Source of the DNA: Clostridium sp.
GTDB taxonomy: Bacteria > Bacillota > Clostridia > Acetivibrionales > Acetivibrionaceae
Direction of reading: 5' to 3'
Assembly: GCA_012517995.1 (NCBI GenBank)
Contig: JAAYTS010000068.1
Location: forward strand, 1-40,252
DNA: 40,252 nucleotides
The notes below the pieces were generated by a model, which searched no databases, had not been told where the DNA came from, and saw only the letters and a list, made by a program, of their open reading frames with translations. The first letter of the stretch is position 1; the number at the start of each line of letters is the position of its first letter. Both the position numbers and the translations under genes were made by a program. This document shows, piece by piece, positions 1 through 8,523 of this stretch.

Positions 1-1
1 C

Positions 2-832
2 GCATCATTGCTCAGCAGATATGTACTAGAAATTATAGATTCTTTACCAAATATTGATGCTGCTGACTTAAATGGTGATAAAACTATTAACTCCATGGAT
101 TCAACTTTACTTAGCAGATATATATTAGAAGTTATTGATAAATTTCCAGTAGAGGATATGATACCAGTGCCAACACAAACACCTACGAAAACACCAGAAC
201 CAACTATAAAACCTAATAGTAAACTTGTAGCTTTAACATTTGATGATGGACCAGACAATCAACTTACTGCTCGTGTACTAGACAAACTTGACCTTTATGA
301 TGTACCAGCAACTTTCTTTATGATAGGTCAAAAAATAAACGGTTCAACTGCTTCAATTGTTAAAAGAGTTGTTGACTCAGGACATGAAATAGGAAACCAT
401 TCATGGGGTTATGATAGCTTAAATAACAAATCAGCAAATGAAATAAGAAAATCTGTAGAGGATACAAATGCAGCAATCATGCAGTATGCAGGTGTAAAAC
501 CTAACTTCTTCCGCCCACCAAACCTTGCTACAAGCAATACAATGTTCCAAAACATTGATTTGGTATTTGCAGGCGGTATTACTGCAAATGACTGGGATCA
601 ATCAACATCTGCTCAGCAAAGAGCTAGCATGATACTAAACAGCGTAAGGGATGGGTCAATAATTCTTCTGCATGATGTTCAACCTTTACCACATCCTACA
701 GCTGAAGCTCTCGACATAATTATTCCTGAGCTCAAACGCCAAGGCTATGAATTCGTGACATTAACTGATTTATTCAAGTTAAAAGGAGTACCTATTACAC
801 CTTCTAACAAAATGTATACTTCTGTGCCTTAA
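2..832 (+). CDS. Dockerin-bearing polysaccharide deacetylase (CE4), 5' truncated
   Basis: Probably a secreted, cellulosome-docked carbohydrate esterase family 4 enzyme (acetylxylan or chitin-type deacetylase). The frame is open to the window edge, so the N-terminus is missing. What remains starts inside a type I dockerin: the end of repeat 1 (LLSRYVLEIIDS) and a full repeat 2 beginning DLNGDKTINSMDS, with Ca-binding Asp/Asn and a second LLSRYILEVI helix. A Pro/Thr linker follows (about residues 54-70 from position 8), then the NodB domain: TFDDGP (motif 1, two Asp), HEIGNHSWGYDSL (motif 2), FFRPPN (motif 3), ANDWD (motif 4) and ILLHD (motif 5, catalytic His). In motif 2 the usual H-S/T-x-x-H reads HSWGY, so the second metal-ligand His is Tyr. 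The dockerin preceding the catalytic domain is a known arrangement. Acetylxylan is the likely substrate by association with cellulosomes; this is inference. Confidence 0.9.
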   Translation, partial: ASLLSRYVLEIIDSLPNIDAADLNGDKTINSMDSTLLSRYILEVIDKFPVEDMIPVPTQTPTKTPEPTIKPNSKLVALTFDDGPDNQLTARVLDKLDLYDVPATFFMIGQKINGSTASIVKRVVDSGHEIGNHSWGYDSLNNKSANEIRKSVEDTNAAIMQYAGVKPNFFRPPNLATSNTMFQNIDLVFAGGITANDWDQSTSAQQRASMILNSVRDGSIILLHDVQPLPHPTAEALDIIIPELKRQGYEFVTLTDLFKLKGVPITPSNKMYTSVP

Positions 833-923
833 GCAAGCTGTTTGTTAATTTCAAACCTCTGTGACAAATCTCCATAGAGGTTCTCCCCAAAAATTAATTA
901 TAAAAGTTATTTACAATATAAAA

Positions 924-961
924 CCCCCTTATAAATATGTGTTATAAGGGGGAATTTTTTT
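924..961. terminator. Bidirectional rho-independent terminator
   Basis: An 11-bp perfect stem (CCCCCTTATAA at 924-934 with TTATAAGGGGG at 942-952, 7-nt loop) is followed by a T run to 961 and preceded by A residues. It can therefore end both the esterase gene from the left and the membrane protease gene from the right. A weaker hairpin without a T tract (7-bp arms 854-860 / 876-882) lies just upstream. Confidence 0.9.
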
Positions 962-1014
962 AACATGCTCAATTAAATAAATTTTTTATGAATTTAAAAT
1001 ACAACTTTATTTTC

Positions 1015-1872
1015 CTAACTGCTCTTTTTAAGTTCATTGCTATCTTGTCTTTCTATTTTGGTTTTGTAAATAATTACTGTGCCTGCTATAAGTACAAATA
1101 CAGATAGCACTAAATGGAGGGTGCTATTTAAAGATAATTGCGGAAATTTATTCATTATAACTGTATAAGTATTTAGCCCAATGTGCAGGACAATAGGCGC
1201 CCAAATTGACCCTGTCCACAGATATGCATAAGCAAAAAACAAACCTAACAAAAAGGCATAACTTCCTTGAATAGGGTTAAGATGAAAAAATCCAAATAAA
1301 AAGGCTTGTATGCCTATGGCTTTTGTTGTACTAATATTCTTTTTTAATTCGTTAAAAATAAATCCTCTAAAAATAACCTCTTCTAAAACAGGGTACATTA
1401 TTCCCGTACTCAATAATAATAACAATACATTATTGGTAGAAAGTATTCCTTCAATAAGAGTGTTATGTTTTGCAAAACTATGTTCTAAATTAAAGTAATA
1501 CACAATACAATCTAAAAGAAAATCTACAACTACATTTGCAGCGACCCCAACAAAAAATAAAATAAAAACTTTATAAAAAGGTATTTTAAAAAAACCAACT
1601 TCTTTAACCACATTTTTCTTTTTAGCTTTAAAAAGCATATAATATCCCAAAACAGAAAAAACAAAAGAAATAATATAAATAGTAGGTGTGTGTTGGGAAA
1701 TAAAAGCGGTTATCTCTTCCTGAAGATACACAATATCTGTAAAAGATTTTAACTCATTTATATTCATAATATAAAAAACAAATATTGCAAGATATGAAGC
1801 AAAAAACTGAGCTAAAATAAACACCGCCAAATAAATTACAATATTCATAAACATTTCAAACTTTTTATTCAT
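1015..1872 (-). CDS. CPBP family intramembrane metalloprotease (Abi/CAAX-type)
   Basis: A 285-residue, multi-pass membrane protein of the CPBP (Abi, Rce1-like) glutamic intramembrane protease family. All three family motifs are visible: EEVIFR (Glu164-Glu165 and Arg169), FGFFH (His197) and HIGLN near residue 231. Hydrophobic segments fall around residues 10-35, 65-82, 100-125, 146-162, 185-225 and 250-272. The ATG at 1870-1872 has a strong ribosome binding site (AAGGAAGG) overlapping the end of the upstream PHP gene, so the two are almost certainly co-transcribed. In the family, members process prenylated or peptide substrates, and some confer immunity to self-produced bacteriocins. No bacteriocin gene is visible here, so the substrate is unknown. 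Confidence 0.85.
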   Translation of the reverse strand: MNKKFEMFMNIVIYLAVFILAQFFASYLAIFVFYIMNINELKSFTDIVYLQEEITAFISQHTPTIYIISFVFSVLGYYMLFKAKKKNVVKEVGFFKIPFYKVFILFFVGVAANVVVDFLLDCIVYYFNLEHSFAKHNTLIEGILSTNNVLLLLLSTGIMYPVLEEVIFRGFIFNELKKNISTTKAIGIQAFLFGFFHLNPIQGSYAFLLGLFFAYAYLWTGSIWAPIVLHIGLNTYTVIMNKFPQLSLNSTLHLVLSVFVLIAGTVIIYKTKIERQDSNELKKSS

Positions 1873-1877
1873 ATTAT

Positions 1878-2738
1878 TTAATCCTTCCTTTTTGCCAACT
1901 CTTTTAATTTTTCTAGTATTTTATACGGAACATGCAAATCTCCCCTGCCTGTTCCTAGCATTATATGAGGCTTTAAATCCCCATGAAAATCACTTCCTCC
2001 AGTTGGTATTAAATTATATTCTATAGCCAGTTTCAAAAAAAGTATTGTATCATAGGGGGTATTATCAGAATAAAATGCCTCAATGCCTTTTAGTCCATAT
2101 CCCCTTAACTCATGTATCAATGCCCGCAGTTCCGCCATTGCAGTAAGGCTTATGTAAATTGGATGGGCTAAAACTGGTATCCCTCCACATCTTACGATTT
2201 CTTCTATAGCTTCTTTGGGCAATAGTTTTTCTCTTTTTACATATGCAGGTCTCCCAGCAGAAATATATTTATTAAAAACATCACTTATCTTTTTAAAATA
2301 TCCTTTTTTAACTAAAACACTTGCTATATGAGGCCTCCCCACAAGTTTATCCTTTGCTTCCCTTCTTACCTCTTCTAAACTGATATCAAAACCTAACTCA
2401 TTAAGTTTTTTGATCATTTTAGGATTTCTTTCTTCCCTACTGGCTTTAAGCCTTTTGAGCAAGGGTTCTAAATTTTTATAATTGTCTTCAAAAAAATATC
2501 CCAGCAAATGCATTTCACTATCAGGAGTAAAGTCAACACTTATTTCCACGCCTGCTATAACCTCAATCCCTGTTTTCTCGCCTTCCCTCAAGGCCTCATC
2601 AACACCATCTGTTGTATCATGGTCTGTTAAAGCCAGCGCCGAAAGTCCTACTTTTTTTGCATGCCTCACAAGTTCTGAAGGTGTCATAGTTCCATCAGAA
2701 ACAGTGGAATGAGTATGTAAGTCAATAGATTTCTCCAT
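1878..2738 (-). CDS. PHP domain metal-dependent phosphoesterase (RNase AM / YciV-like)
   Basis: A 286-residue PHP-family protein. The N-terminus carries the metal-binding DLHTHS motif (His8, His10), then LTDHDTTDG, GVEIS, GRPHIA in the inserted middle domain, PVLAHP and the terminal GGSDFHG. This order matches the YciV/TrpH branch, whose characterised members hydrolyse 3',5'-bisphosphonucleotides and trim RNA 5' ends (RNase AM). The general biochemical class is secure and the exact substrate is inferred. The start ATG has GGAG about 9 bases upstream. The stop lies 6 bp before the start of the CPBP protease, forming a two-gene unit. Length is normal for the family. Confidence 0.88.
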   Translation of the reverse strand: MEKSIDLHTHSTVSDGTMTPSELVRHAKKVGLSALALTDHDTTDGVDEALREGEKTGIEVIAGVEISVDFTPDSEMHLLGYFFEDNYKNLEPLLKRLKASREERNPKMIKKLNELGFDISLEEVRREAKDKLVGRPHIASVLVKKGYFKKISDVFNKYISAGRPAYVKREKLLPKEAIEEIVRCGGIPVLAHPIYISLTAMAELRALIHELRGYGLKGIEAFYSDNTPYDTILFLKLAIEYNLIPTGGSDFHGDLKPHIMLGTGRGDLHVPYKILEKLKELAKRKD

Positions 2739-2880
2739 AATACTTATCTCCTAAATTTTTTGGATTCTCCATAATTTTAATATAAGTTATATCTTTACTA
2801 TTATACATGAAAATATAGAGTTTTTAAAATAAAAAAACAAAAAGATTATTTCCCACATCCTTCCATGATAGGGATTATGG

Positions 2881-2889
2881 TGCTATAAT
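2881..2889 (+). promoter_or_regulatory. Extended -10 promoter candidate for the Cys-rich gene
   Basis: TGCTATAAT at 2881-2889 is a perfect extended -10 element. The -35 position (about 2861-2866, TTCCAT) is poor. It lies about 100 bp upstream of the TTG start at 2998, within the divergent intergenic region. Confidence 0.4.
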
Positions 2890-2997
2890 ATATTTGTCAT
2901 TAAATAAAACCTGTGGTGAAATGATGATGGTAGATATTATGTCTTTTGCATCTTAAAGATAACACCTATAGGGTACTATAGTTAGGAGGAGAATATT

Positions 2998-3318
2998 TTG
3001 AGCTCAAAAAGAAGCTGCAGTAATTGTCTAAAAGGAACTTTTATCAACATAAACGGTGATATTCTATGTATTGAAAAAGGAGTTGTTTCCTCTGATTATG
3101 TTTGCTCAAAACACAGATATCTGCCTGCCCTAAAGTCTATAAAAAGAAAAATTAACACATGTAAAGACTGTGAGCATTTCATTATGTTTGATACAAATAA
3201 AAACATTGAAGATATGTGTATGGGCATATGTCAGCTATTTACAGTCAGAAAGTACGACGGCAGAAAAAAGAAAACCTGTTCTAAATTTGTAAAGCGGTCA
3301 AAGAAAGAAGTTTCTTGA
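2998..3318 (+). CDS. Small cysteine-rich protein, probable metal binder
   Basis: A 106-residue soluble basic protein that I do not recognise. It has ten cysteines, mostly in pairs: CSNC near the N-terminus, a single Cys in ILCIEKG, VCSKH, TCKDC followed by EHF, MCMGIC and KTCSKF near the C-terminus. CxxC and CxxxC pairs of this kind usually coordinate zinc or an iron-sulfur cluster; which of these cannot be decided from sequence. There is no signal peptide or membrane segment. The start codon is TTG, chosen because AGGAGG ends 8 bases before it (2984-2989). It stands alone with its own probable promoter, between a divergent PHP/protease pair and the transglycosylase gene 124 bp downstream. 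Confidence 0.75.
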   Translation: MSSKRSCSNCLKGTFININGDILCIEKGVVSSDYVCSKHRYLPALKSIKRKINTCKDCEHFIMFDTNKNIEDMCMGICQLFTVRKYDGRKKKTCSKFVKRSKKEVS

Positions 3319-3442
3319 ATTTATATTTTTCTATAATATTATATTCTCATCTTACCGATAAAGGTTATGAAGTTGTGATAGTGGCTTTTAGACACTTATA
3401 CTGATAATTTAAACTGAATAAATTATAAAAGGGTGATATATT

Positions 3443-4132
3443 TTGCGGGTAAGTGATATATTTTACCAGAAACTAAATGAAATTCAAAGCAGGGTTCCAA
3501 TAAAAATAGCTGGTTCCCGTACACATGAAAATACTTTTCAGAATGTTCTTAATTCTGCTTTAAATAACAATATTAATGAAAATGATACCTATATTAGTAT
3601 TGATTCTTTAAATGAAAATAATACTATTTTAGGTGCTGTAGATAAAGAAGGCAATGACAGAACTCATGATGTTAAACGTGCAAGACTTGCTTTAGAAAAC
3701 AGCACCGCCTATATACCAACTGACAGAAATGAACTTATGGAAATGATAAATAAAAATATAGAAATTGCTTCGCAAAAATTTGGGGTAGATCCTAATCTTA
3801 TAAGAGCTGTTATGAAGCAGGAATCAAACTTTAACCCCACTGTAATTTCGCGCTCAGGTGCCCAAGGGCTAATGCAGTTAATGCCTGGCACCGCAGACTG
3901 GTTAGGCGTAACCGATCCCTTTGATATTTCTCAAAATATAGAAGGAGGAGTGAAATATTTACGGGATCAACTAAATAATTTTGAAGGAGATATAAAGCTT
4001 GCACTTGCTGCATATAACGCTGGTCCAGGTAATGTTATAAAATATAATGGTATTCCTCCCTTTAATGAAACTCAAAACTATGTAGTAAAAGTCCTGGATA
4101 ACTATACAATGTATTCTGGCATGGGGCAGTAA
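3443..4132 (+). CDS. Lytic transglycosylase, SLT domain
   Basis: A 229-residue protein whose C-terminal half (about 105-225) is a goose-lysozyme-like SLT domain, cleaving the MurNAc-GlcNAc bond of peptidoglycan to a 1,6-anhydro product. The catalytic Glu is Glu127 in [23 protein letters not shown], the GGVKYLRD helix and [13 protein letters not shown] are the other family signatures. The first 100 residues are polar, Asn-rich and without a signal peptide, so export would need another route (as for flagellar or sporulation transglycosylases) or a partner; this is inference. The start is TTG with AAGGGTG about 7 bases upstream. A strong terminator follows directly, so this is a monocistronic or last gene. 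Confidence 0.88.
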   Translation: MRVSDIFYQKLNEIQSRVPIKIAGSRTHENTFQNVLNSALNNNINENDTYISIDSLNENNTILGAVDKEGNDRTHDVKRARLALENSTAYIPTDRNELMEMINKNIEIASQKFGVDPNLIRAVMKQESNFNPTVISRSGAQGLMQLMPGTADWLGVTDPFDISQNIEGGVKYLRDQLNNFEGDIKLALAAYNAGPGNVIKYNGIPPFNETQNYVVKVLDNYTMYSGMGQ

Positions 4133-4161
4133 AAAATTTTTTAAAATTAAAAATATTAAAA

Positions 4162-4211
4162 ATACCAAGTAAAGTATGCTTTTGTATTGTACTTATACTT
4201 GGTATTTTTTT
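4162..4211 (+). terminator. Rho-independent terminator after the transglycosylase gene
   Basis: The 10-bp arms ATACCAAGTA (4162-4171) and TACTTGGTAT (4196-4205) are extended inward by AAGTA/TACTT with one bulged A at 4195, then a six-T tract at 4206-4211. Confidence 0.9.
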
Positions 4212-4223
4212 GTTGTTTACAAA

Positions 4224-4318
4224 ATATCCACTGATTAATCCACAATATCCACAAAGATATCCACAGCTATAACCATTTGAAACAACAGCATTTAAGTATT
4301 ATTTCCACAATATTCACA
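4224..4318 (+). promoter_or_regulatory. Cluster of DnaA-box-like 9-mers (direct orientation)
   Basis: Six tandem, same-orientation sites lie within 95 bp, each one or two bases off the DnaA box TTATNCACA: ATATCCACT 4224-4232, TAATCCACA 4236-4244, ATATCCACA 4245-4253, ATATCCACA 4257-4265, ATTTCCACA 4301-4309 and ATATTCACA 4310-4318. Two perfect boxes lie further right (see 4606-4654). The whole 4212-4660 interval is gene-free, very AT-rich and otherwise without recognisable content. The clustering is seen in the sequence; DnaA binding is inferred. Confidence 0.55.
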
Positions 4319-4605
4319 TATTAAATTTCAACAGCATTCGTCATATTAACAAAATTTATTAATAGGACTTTTGTATCAATTTATTTTAAGTTTTTTTACG
4401 TAAACAACCTTATTTTATTTGCTTATATAACAAAATGTATCCTCTTAAAGCCTTGATAGTTCAGGTTTTTATCTTTATTGTCTTTTATGTACATGAATTA
4501 AATGTAAGACAGGAATATTTTAGATATAATACAAAAGCACCAATATTATTTTTATATATTTCTCCACATATTTTTTAAATTAATTAAAAAATATAATTGT
4601 TTTGT

Positions 4606-4654
4606 TGTGAATAACTAAGTATTTCCCCTTAAATAATTTTAAAAGTTATCCACA
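4606..4654. promoter_or_regulatory. Inverted pair of perfect DnaA boxes
   Basis: TGTGAATAA at 4606-4614 is the complement of TTATTCACA, and TTATCCACA is at 4646-4654. Both match TTATNCACA exactly and point away from each other, 31 bp apart, just beyond the 3' end of tsaD. A further near-match, TTCTCCACA, is at 4560-4568. They close the right side of the DnaA-box-rich intergenic region. Confidence 0.6.
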
Positions 4655-4660
4655 GCTTTT

Positions 4661-5680
4661 TTATTTTTCCCCAAGTTTTAATGCTGGAACAGCATTTAAA
4701 TGCAAATCTGAAACTTGGCCTTTAGTCAGACGATAATAAGCAGAACAAGCTATCATCGCTGCATTGTCGGTACAAAGTATAGGACTTGGATAATAAGCTT
4801 TAAAATTATTATCTTGGGAGGCTTTCATAAATTCACTTCTTAAACATGAATTAGCTGCAACTCCCCCCGCAAGTGCCACTTTAGATGTGCCCTTTAATTT
4901 GGCAGCAGAAATAAGATTATTAACAAGAACTTCAACCACTGCCCTTTGAAAACTTGCACAAATATCCTCAATTTTATAGCCTTCACCTTTTTGGTTTTGT
5001 ACATTTATATAGTTTAACACAGCCGTTTTAATTCCACTAAAACTAAAATCTAAGTTTCCTTTTTCAAAATATACTCTTGGAAAATTTACTGCCTCAGGAT
5101 TGCCAAGTTTTGCAGCTTTATCTATTAGCGGCCCACCTGGATAGCCCATTCCCAATGCTCGTGCCACCTTGTCAAAAGCTTCTCCTGCCGCATCATCCCT
5201 TGTCCTTCCCACAATTTCGTATTCGCCATAGTCTTTTACATATACAATATGACTATGGCCTCCTGATACAACAAGGCACACAAAAGGAGGTTCCAATTCT
5301 TTATGCTGGATGTAATTAGCTGCAATATGCCCTTCAATATGATTCACTCCAATAAGGGGTTTATCAACTGTAAATGCAAGAGCTTTGGCAGCAGAAACTC
5401 CCACCAAAAGTGCTCCTACAAGACCGGGTCCATATGTTACTGCTATCCCGTCCAATTCCTCCAATGCTAAATCAGCCTCTTCTAGCGCCTGATTAATTAC
5501 TGGAATAATAAGTTCCACATGCTTTCTTGAAGCTATTTCTGGAACCACACCCCCATATTTTTTGTGCAAATCCACCTGGGATGAAATAACATTGCTAATA
5601 ACCTCACGACCATTTTTCACAATTGAAGCTGATGTCTCATCACAGCTTGTCTCTATGCCCAAAATAAAAATATCATTCAT
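4661..5680 (-). CDS. tsaD: tRNA N6-adenosine threonylcarbamoyltransferase
   Basis: TsaD (YgjD/Gcp/Kae1) transfers the threonylcarbamoyl group from TC-AMP to A37 of ANN-decoding tRNAs, acting with TsaB and TsaE. The 339-residue length is standard. It begins [16 protein letters not shown] (ASKHA phosphate-binding loop). [13 protein letters not shown] supplies the metal-ligand pair His114/His118, VSGGHSHIV follows, and [10 protein letters not shown] near the C-terminus supplies the third ligand Asp. Its partners tsaB and tsaE are not in the window, unlike genomes where the genes are clustered. ATG at 5678-5680 follows a modest AGGTG site; another ATG 4 bp inside is out of frame. It is the last gene of the long minus-strand series. 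Confidence 0.97.
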   Translation of the reverse strand: MNDIFILGIETSCDETSASIVKNGREVISNVISSQVDLHKKYGGVVPEIASRKHVELIIPVINQALEEADLALEELDGIAVTYGPGLVGALLVGVSAAKALAFTVDKPLIGVNHIEGHIAANYIQHKELEPPFVCLVVSGGHSHIVYVKDYGEYEIVGRTRDDAAGEAFDKVARALGMGYPGGPLIDKAAKLGNPEAVNFPRVYFEKGNLDFSFSGIKTAVLNYINVQNQKGEGYKIEDICASFQRAVVEVLVNNLISAAKLKGTSKVALAGGVAANSCLRSEFMKASQDNNFKAYYPSPILCTDNAAMIACSAYYRLTKGQVSDLHLNAVPALKLGEK

Positions 5681-5796
5681 TATTACACACCTGCTTGTCT
5701 ATATTTATCTTTATTATAAGTCTTTATCTGTATTCATCTATATTTGCGAGTCTTTATCAATAATATTTGTAAATTTATTTTTAACTTATGTTTTAA

Positions 5797-6597
5797 TTAA
5801 TGAAAAAATATTCTTGTAAAAAACTGATCTATTAAAACCAGCACTCCTAAAGTATAAACATAATAGGAAAACACTTTTAAACTAGTTTTTGTAAATATTT
5901 TAAGCATGAATTTAATTGCCAAATAACCAGATATACCAGCTGCCAGCATTCCAACTATCAATGGAAGAAGTTCTACTTCTAATCCACTTCCATCTTTTAT
6001 TACATCTATGGCCTCTATAGCTGCAGGTCCTAAAATTGCAGGAATAGACATAAGAAAAGAAAATTTTAACGCAAATTCCCTGTTTAAACCTCTAAATAGT
6101 GCTCCTCCTGTAGTTGAACCAGATCTAGAAACTGCCGGAAGCATGGCAACTACCTGAGCACACCCTACAACTAACGCATCAACAAAACTGGTCTCTTCCA
6201 GTTTTTTATTCTTTTTTTCCTTTTTACTGGTATATTCTGCAAACCAAAGGACAGTTCCAGTTATTAAAAAACCAACTCCAACAGTTGCGCCTGTTTCTAA
6301 AAAACTTTTTAACAAATCTTTAAATATAAATCCCATTATTCCCATGGGTATAGTGGCTACAATTACCAATAAAGTTAATTTGCCAGTAGGCTTTTTTATC
6401 ATCTCTAAAACATCTTTCCATAAAACAGTTATCACTGCTATAAGGGTAGCTATATGAACTGCTATACTAAAGGTTACAGTCCCCTCAGTTATACCAAAAA
6501 GTTTATTAAAAAGTACAAGATGTCCTGAACTACTTACTGGTAAAAATTCTGTAAGTCCCTGAATAAGTCCTAATATTATTGCTTCAATTATTACCAT
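5797..6597 (-). CDS. uppP: Undecaprenyl-diphosphatase
   Basis: UppP (BacA) dephosphorylates undecaprenyl pyrophosphate to recycle the lipid carrier for peptidoglycan and other envelope polymers; overproduction gives bacitracin resistance in known species. It is a polytopic membrane protein of 266 residues with motif 1 GLTEFLPVSSSGH (Glu17, His26) and motif 2 LPAVSRSGSTTGG (the Arg-Ser phosphatase signature). The open frame extends 11 residues upstream, but the ATG at 6595-6597 is chosen because AAAGGGG lies about 10 bases before it and the protein then starts MVIIEAIILG, as family members do. A charged KKEKKNKKLEE loop sits in the middle of the protein. Confidence 0.95.
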   Translation of the reverse strand: MVIIEAIILGLIQGLTEFLPVSSSGHLVLFNKLFGITEGTVTFSIAVHIATLIAVITVLWKDVLEMIKKPTGKLTLLVIVATIPMGIMGFIFKDLLKSFLETGATVGVGFLITGTVLWFAEYTSKKEKKNKKLEETSFVDALVVGCAQVVAMLPAVSRSGSTTGGALFRGLNREFALKFSFLMSIPAILGPAAIEAIDVIKDGSGLEVELLPLIVGMLAAGISGYLAIKFMLKIFTKTSLKVFSYYVYTLGVLVLIDQFFTRIFFH

Positions 6598-6702
6598 TTG
6601 CTTTTTCCGCCCCTTTAAATTTAAATACATACAATAAATATCTTATAATTAAAATACTCTTTTGTAAATACTAATATGAGTATTTTCTTTTTGGCATTTA
6701 AA

Positions 6703-8382
6703 TTATTTTGCAGGCAAAGCACTTAAAACATTTACAGAATCTCTTGGCAATTGTATGTTTTCTTCCTTTTTCTTTTCGCCTTTAAATACCAGGTCAAAAA
6801 CTTCAAATATATTTTCTACTGCTATTACTTCTATTTCATAATCCTCAAACATTTCCTGCCAGTTCTCTTTTGCAATTAACACTTTTTTAATTCCTGCACT
6901 TTTTGCTGCTTCAACTTTAGCAACTACACCACCTACAGGTTTAACCTTACCCCTGATGGAAATTTCACCTGTCATAGCAATCTGACTACTTATAGGAATT
7001 TCTTTTATTGCCGAATAAATTGCAGTTGCAATGGCAATTCCTGCTGAAGGACCATCAATGGGTATTCCCCCAGGAAAATTTAAATGTATATCATATTCTC
7101 TAAGATCAATATGAAGAATTTTTTTCAAAACTGTTAATACATTTTCAACAGATGCTTTGGCAGTACTGGTTCTTCTAAGTTTTTGCCCTTTTCCATCCAT
7201 TTCTTCCTCTTCAACTATTCCTGTTATTTTTACTTCACCTTTTCCGCTTAATGCTTTCATTACAGACACTTCAATATCAACAACCATGCCAATAGAGTTT
7301 CCAAATACTGCAAGACCATTTATGCATCCCACTTGTTCTTCCTTTGACACCTTTTTTTCAATACGTGGACTATAATGTCCAAACTCTATTACCCATTCAA
7401 TATCTTTTTTTCTTATTGTATTTCTGCCATCAACAAGGCATACTCCTCCAGCAATCTGCACTATATTAACAGCTTCCCTGCCATTTTGAGCATATTTTGC
7501 AATCAGTGCATCCCCCTCATCTTCTAATTCAAAACCACCTTTTTTTGCAGCGTTTCTAGCAATTTCCATTATTTCACTTTGAGTAAGAGGTCTAAAATAT
7601 ATCTCAACACATCGGGACCTTATGGCAGGGGGAATTTCGTCTGCAGTTCTGGTAGTAGCTCCCACCAGTCTAAAATCTGCTGGAAGTCCTCTTTGAAAAA
7701 TTTCATGTATATGAGATGGGATATTTTTATCTTCTGAACTGTAATAGGCACTTTCTAAAAATACTTTTCTATCTTCAAGCACCTTTAAAAGTTTATTCAT
7801 TTGTATAGGATGAAGCTCTCCAATCTCATCTATAAATAGAATTCCACCATGGGCTTTGGTAACTGCACCAGGTTTTGGTTGGGGAATCCCTGCCACACCA
7901 TAAGCTCCTGCACCTTGATAAATGGGGTCATGTACAGAACCAATTAAGGGGTCTGCAATTCCTCTTTCGTCAAATCTCACTGTGGTAGCATCTATTTCTA
8001 TAAACTTGGCTTCTCTTCTAAAAGGGGATATTCCGCTCATTTTTGCCTCTTCTAAAATAACCCGTGCTGCTGCTGTTTTCCCTATTCCAGGCGGACCATA
8101 TATTATAACATGCTGTGGATTTGGTCCGCATAAAGCCGCCCTTAGAGCTTTTATTCCCTGACTCTGTCCTACTATATCTTTTAGCGTAGAGGGTCTTGTC
8201 TTTTCTGCCAAAGGTTCTGTAAGTTTTATATCCCGCAGTCTTCTTAACTTTTCCAATTCCTTTTTTGATTCTCTTTCTATTGCACTTTTATTACCCTGCT
8301 GTGTTTTAAATAAATTTAAAAAATACAGTCCTATTATAATAGAGAAAAAAAACTGTATAATAAAAAGAATTGTAGTCACCAT
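6703..8382 (-). CDS. lonB: ATP-dependent protease LonB, membrane-anchored
   Basis: A 559-residue LonB of the Firmicutes type, distinct from housekeeping LonA because it lacks the long substrate-binding N domain. Residues 4-25 form a membrane anchor. The AAA+ module has Walker A GPPGIGKT (96-103) and Walker B ILFIDE (181-186). The C-terminal Lon protease domain has the catalytic Ser446 in DGPSAG and Lys489 in VVAKVEA, 43 residues apart as in E. coli Lon (Ser679/Lys722). In Bacillus subtilis LonB is made in the forespore; a forespore-type promoter candidate precedes this gene. Upstream is a small membrane protein gene and then clpX, so regulated proteolysis genes are grouped here. The ATG has GGGAGG 8 bases upstream. 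Confidence 0.95.
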   Translation of the reverse strand: MVTTILFIIQFFFSIIIGLYFLNLFKTQQGNKSAIERESKKELEKLRRLRDIKLTEPLAEKTRPSTLKDIVGQSQGIKALRAALCGPNPQHVIIYGPPGIGKTAAARVILEEAKMSGISPFRREAKFIEIDATTVRFDERGIADPLIGSVHDPIYQGAGAYGVAGIPQPKPGAVTKAHGGILFIDEIGELHPIQMNKLLKVLEDRKVFLESAYYSSEDKNIPSHIHEIFQRGLPADFRLVGATTRTADEIPPAIRSRCVEIYFRPLTQSEIMEIARNAAKKGGFELEDEGDALIAKYAQNGREAVNIVQIAGGVCLVDGRNTIRKKDIEWVIEFGHYSPRIEKKVSKEEQVGCINGLAVFGNSIGMVVDIEVSVMKALSGKGEVKITGIVEEEEMDGKGQKLRRTSTAKASVENVLTVLKKILHIDLREYDIHLNFPGGIPIDGPSAGIAIATAIYSAIKEIPISSQIAMTGEISIRGKVKPVGGVVAKVEAAKSAGIKKVLIAKENWQEMFEDYEIEVIAVENIFEVFDLVFKGEKKKEENIQLPRDSVNVLSALPAK

Positions 8383-8425
8383 TTTTTTGTCCTCCCGAGG
8401 TTATACATAATTATACTGCTTAAAA

Positions 8426-8454
8426 TAGTATTTCTTTTGCACTAATTTTTATTC
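8426..8454 (-). promoter_or_regulatory. Candidate forespore (sigma-G/F-like) promoter of lonB
   Basis: On the minus strand GAATA (complement of 8450-8454), a 17-nt spacer and AATACTA (complement of 8426-8432) match the sigma-G consensus GHATR-N17/18-CATNHTA with one mismatch. A sigma-A-like TATAAT (complement of 8410-8415) also lies nearby but lacks a -35 element. Function is inferred. Confidence 0.35.
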
Positions 8455-8523
8455 AAAAATTAATATTTTGACATCGTTAATGCTATTTATTTTAATGAAA
8501 AACATGGAATACCTTTGCTAATT

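Noticed and set aside
4212..4660. Chromosomal replication origin (oriC)
   Set aside because: DnaA-like boxes are present, but no dnaA, dnaN, recF or gyrB is near and I see no clear DNA-unwinding trio pattern, so I report a box cluster only.
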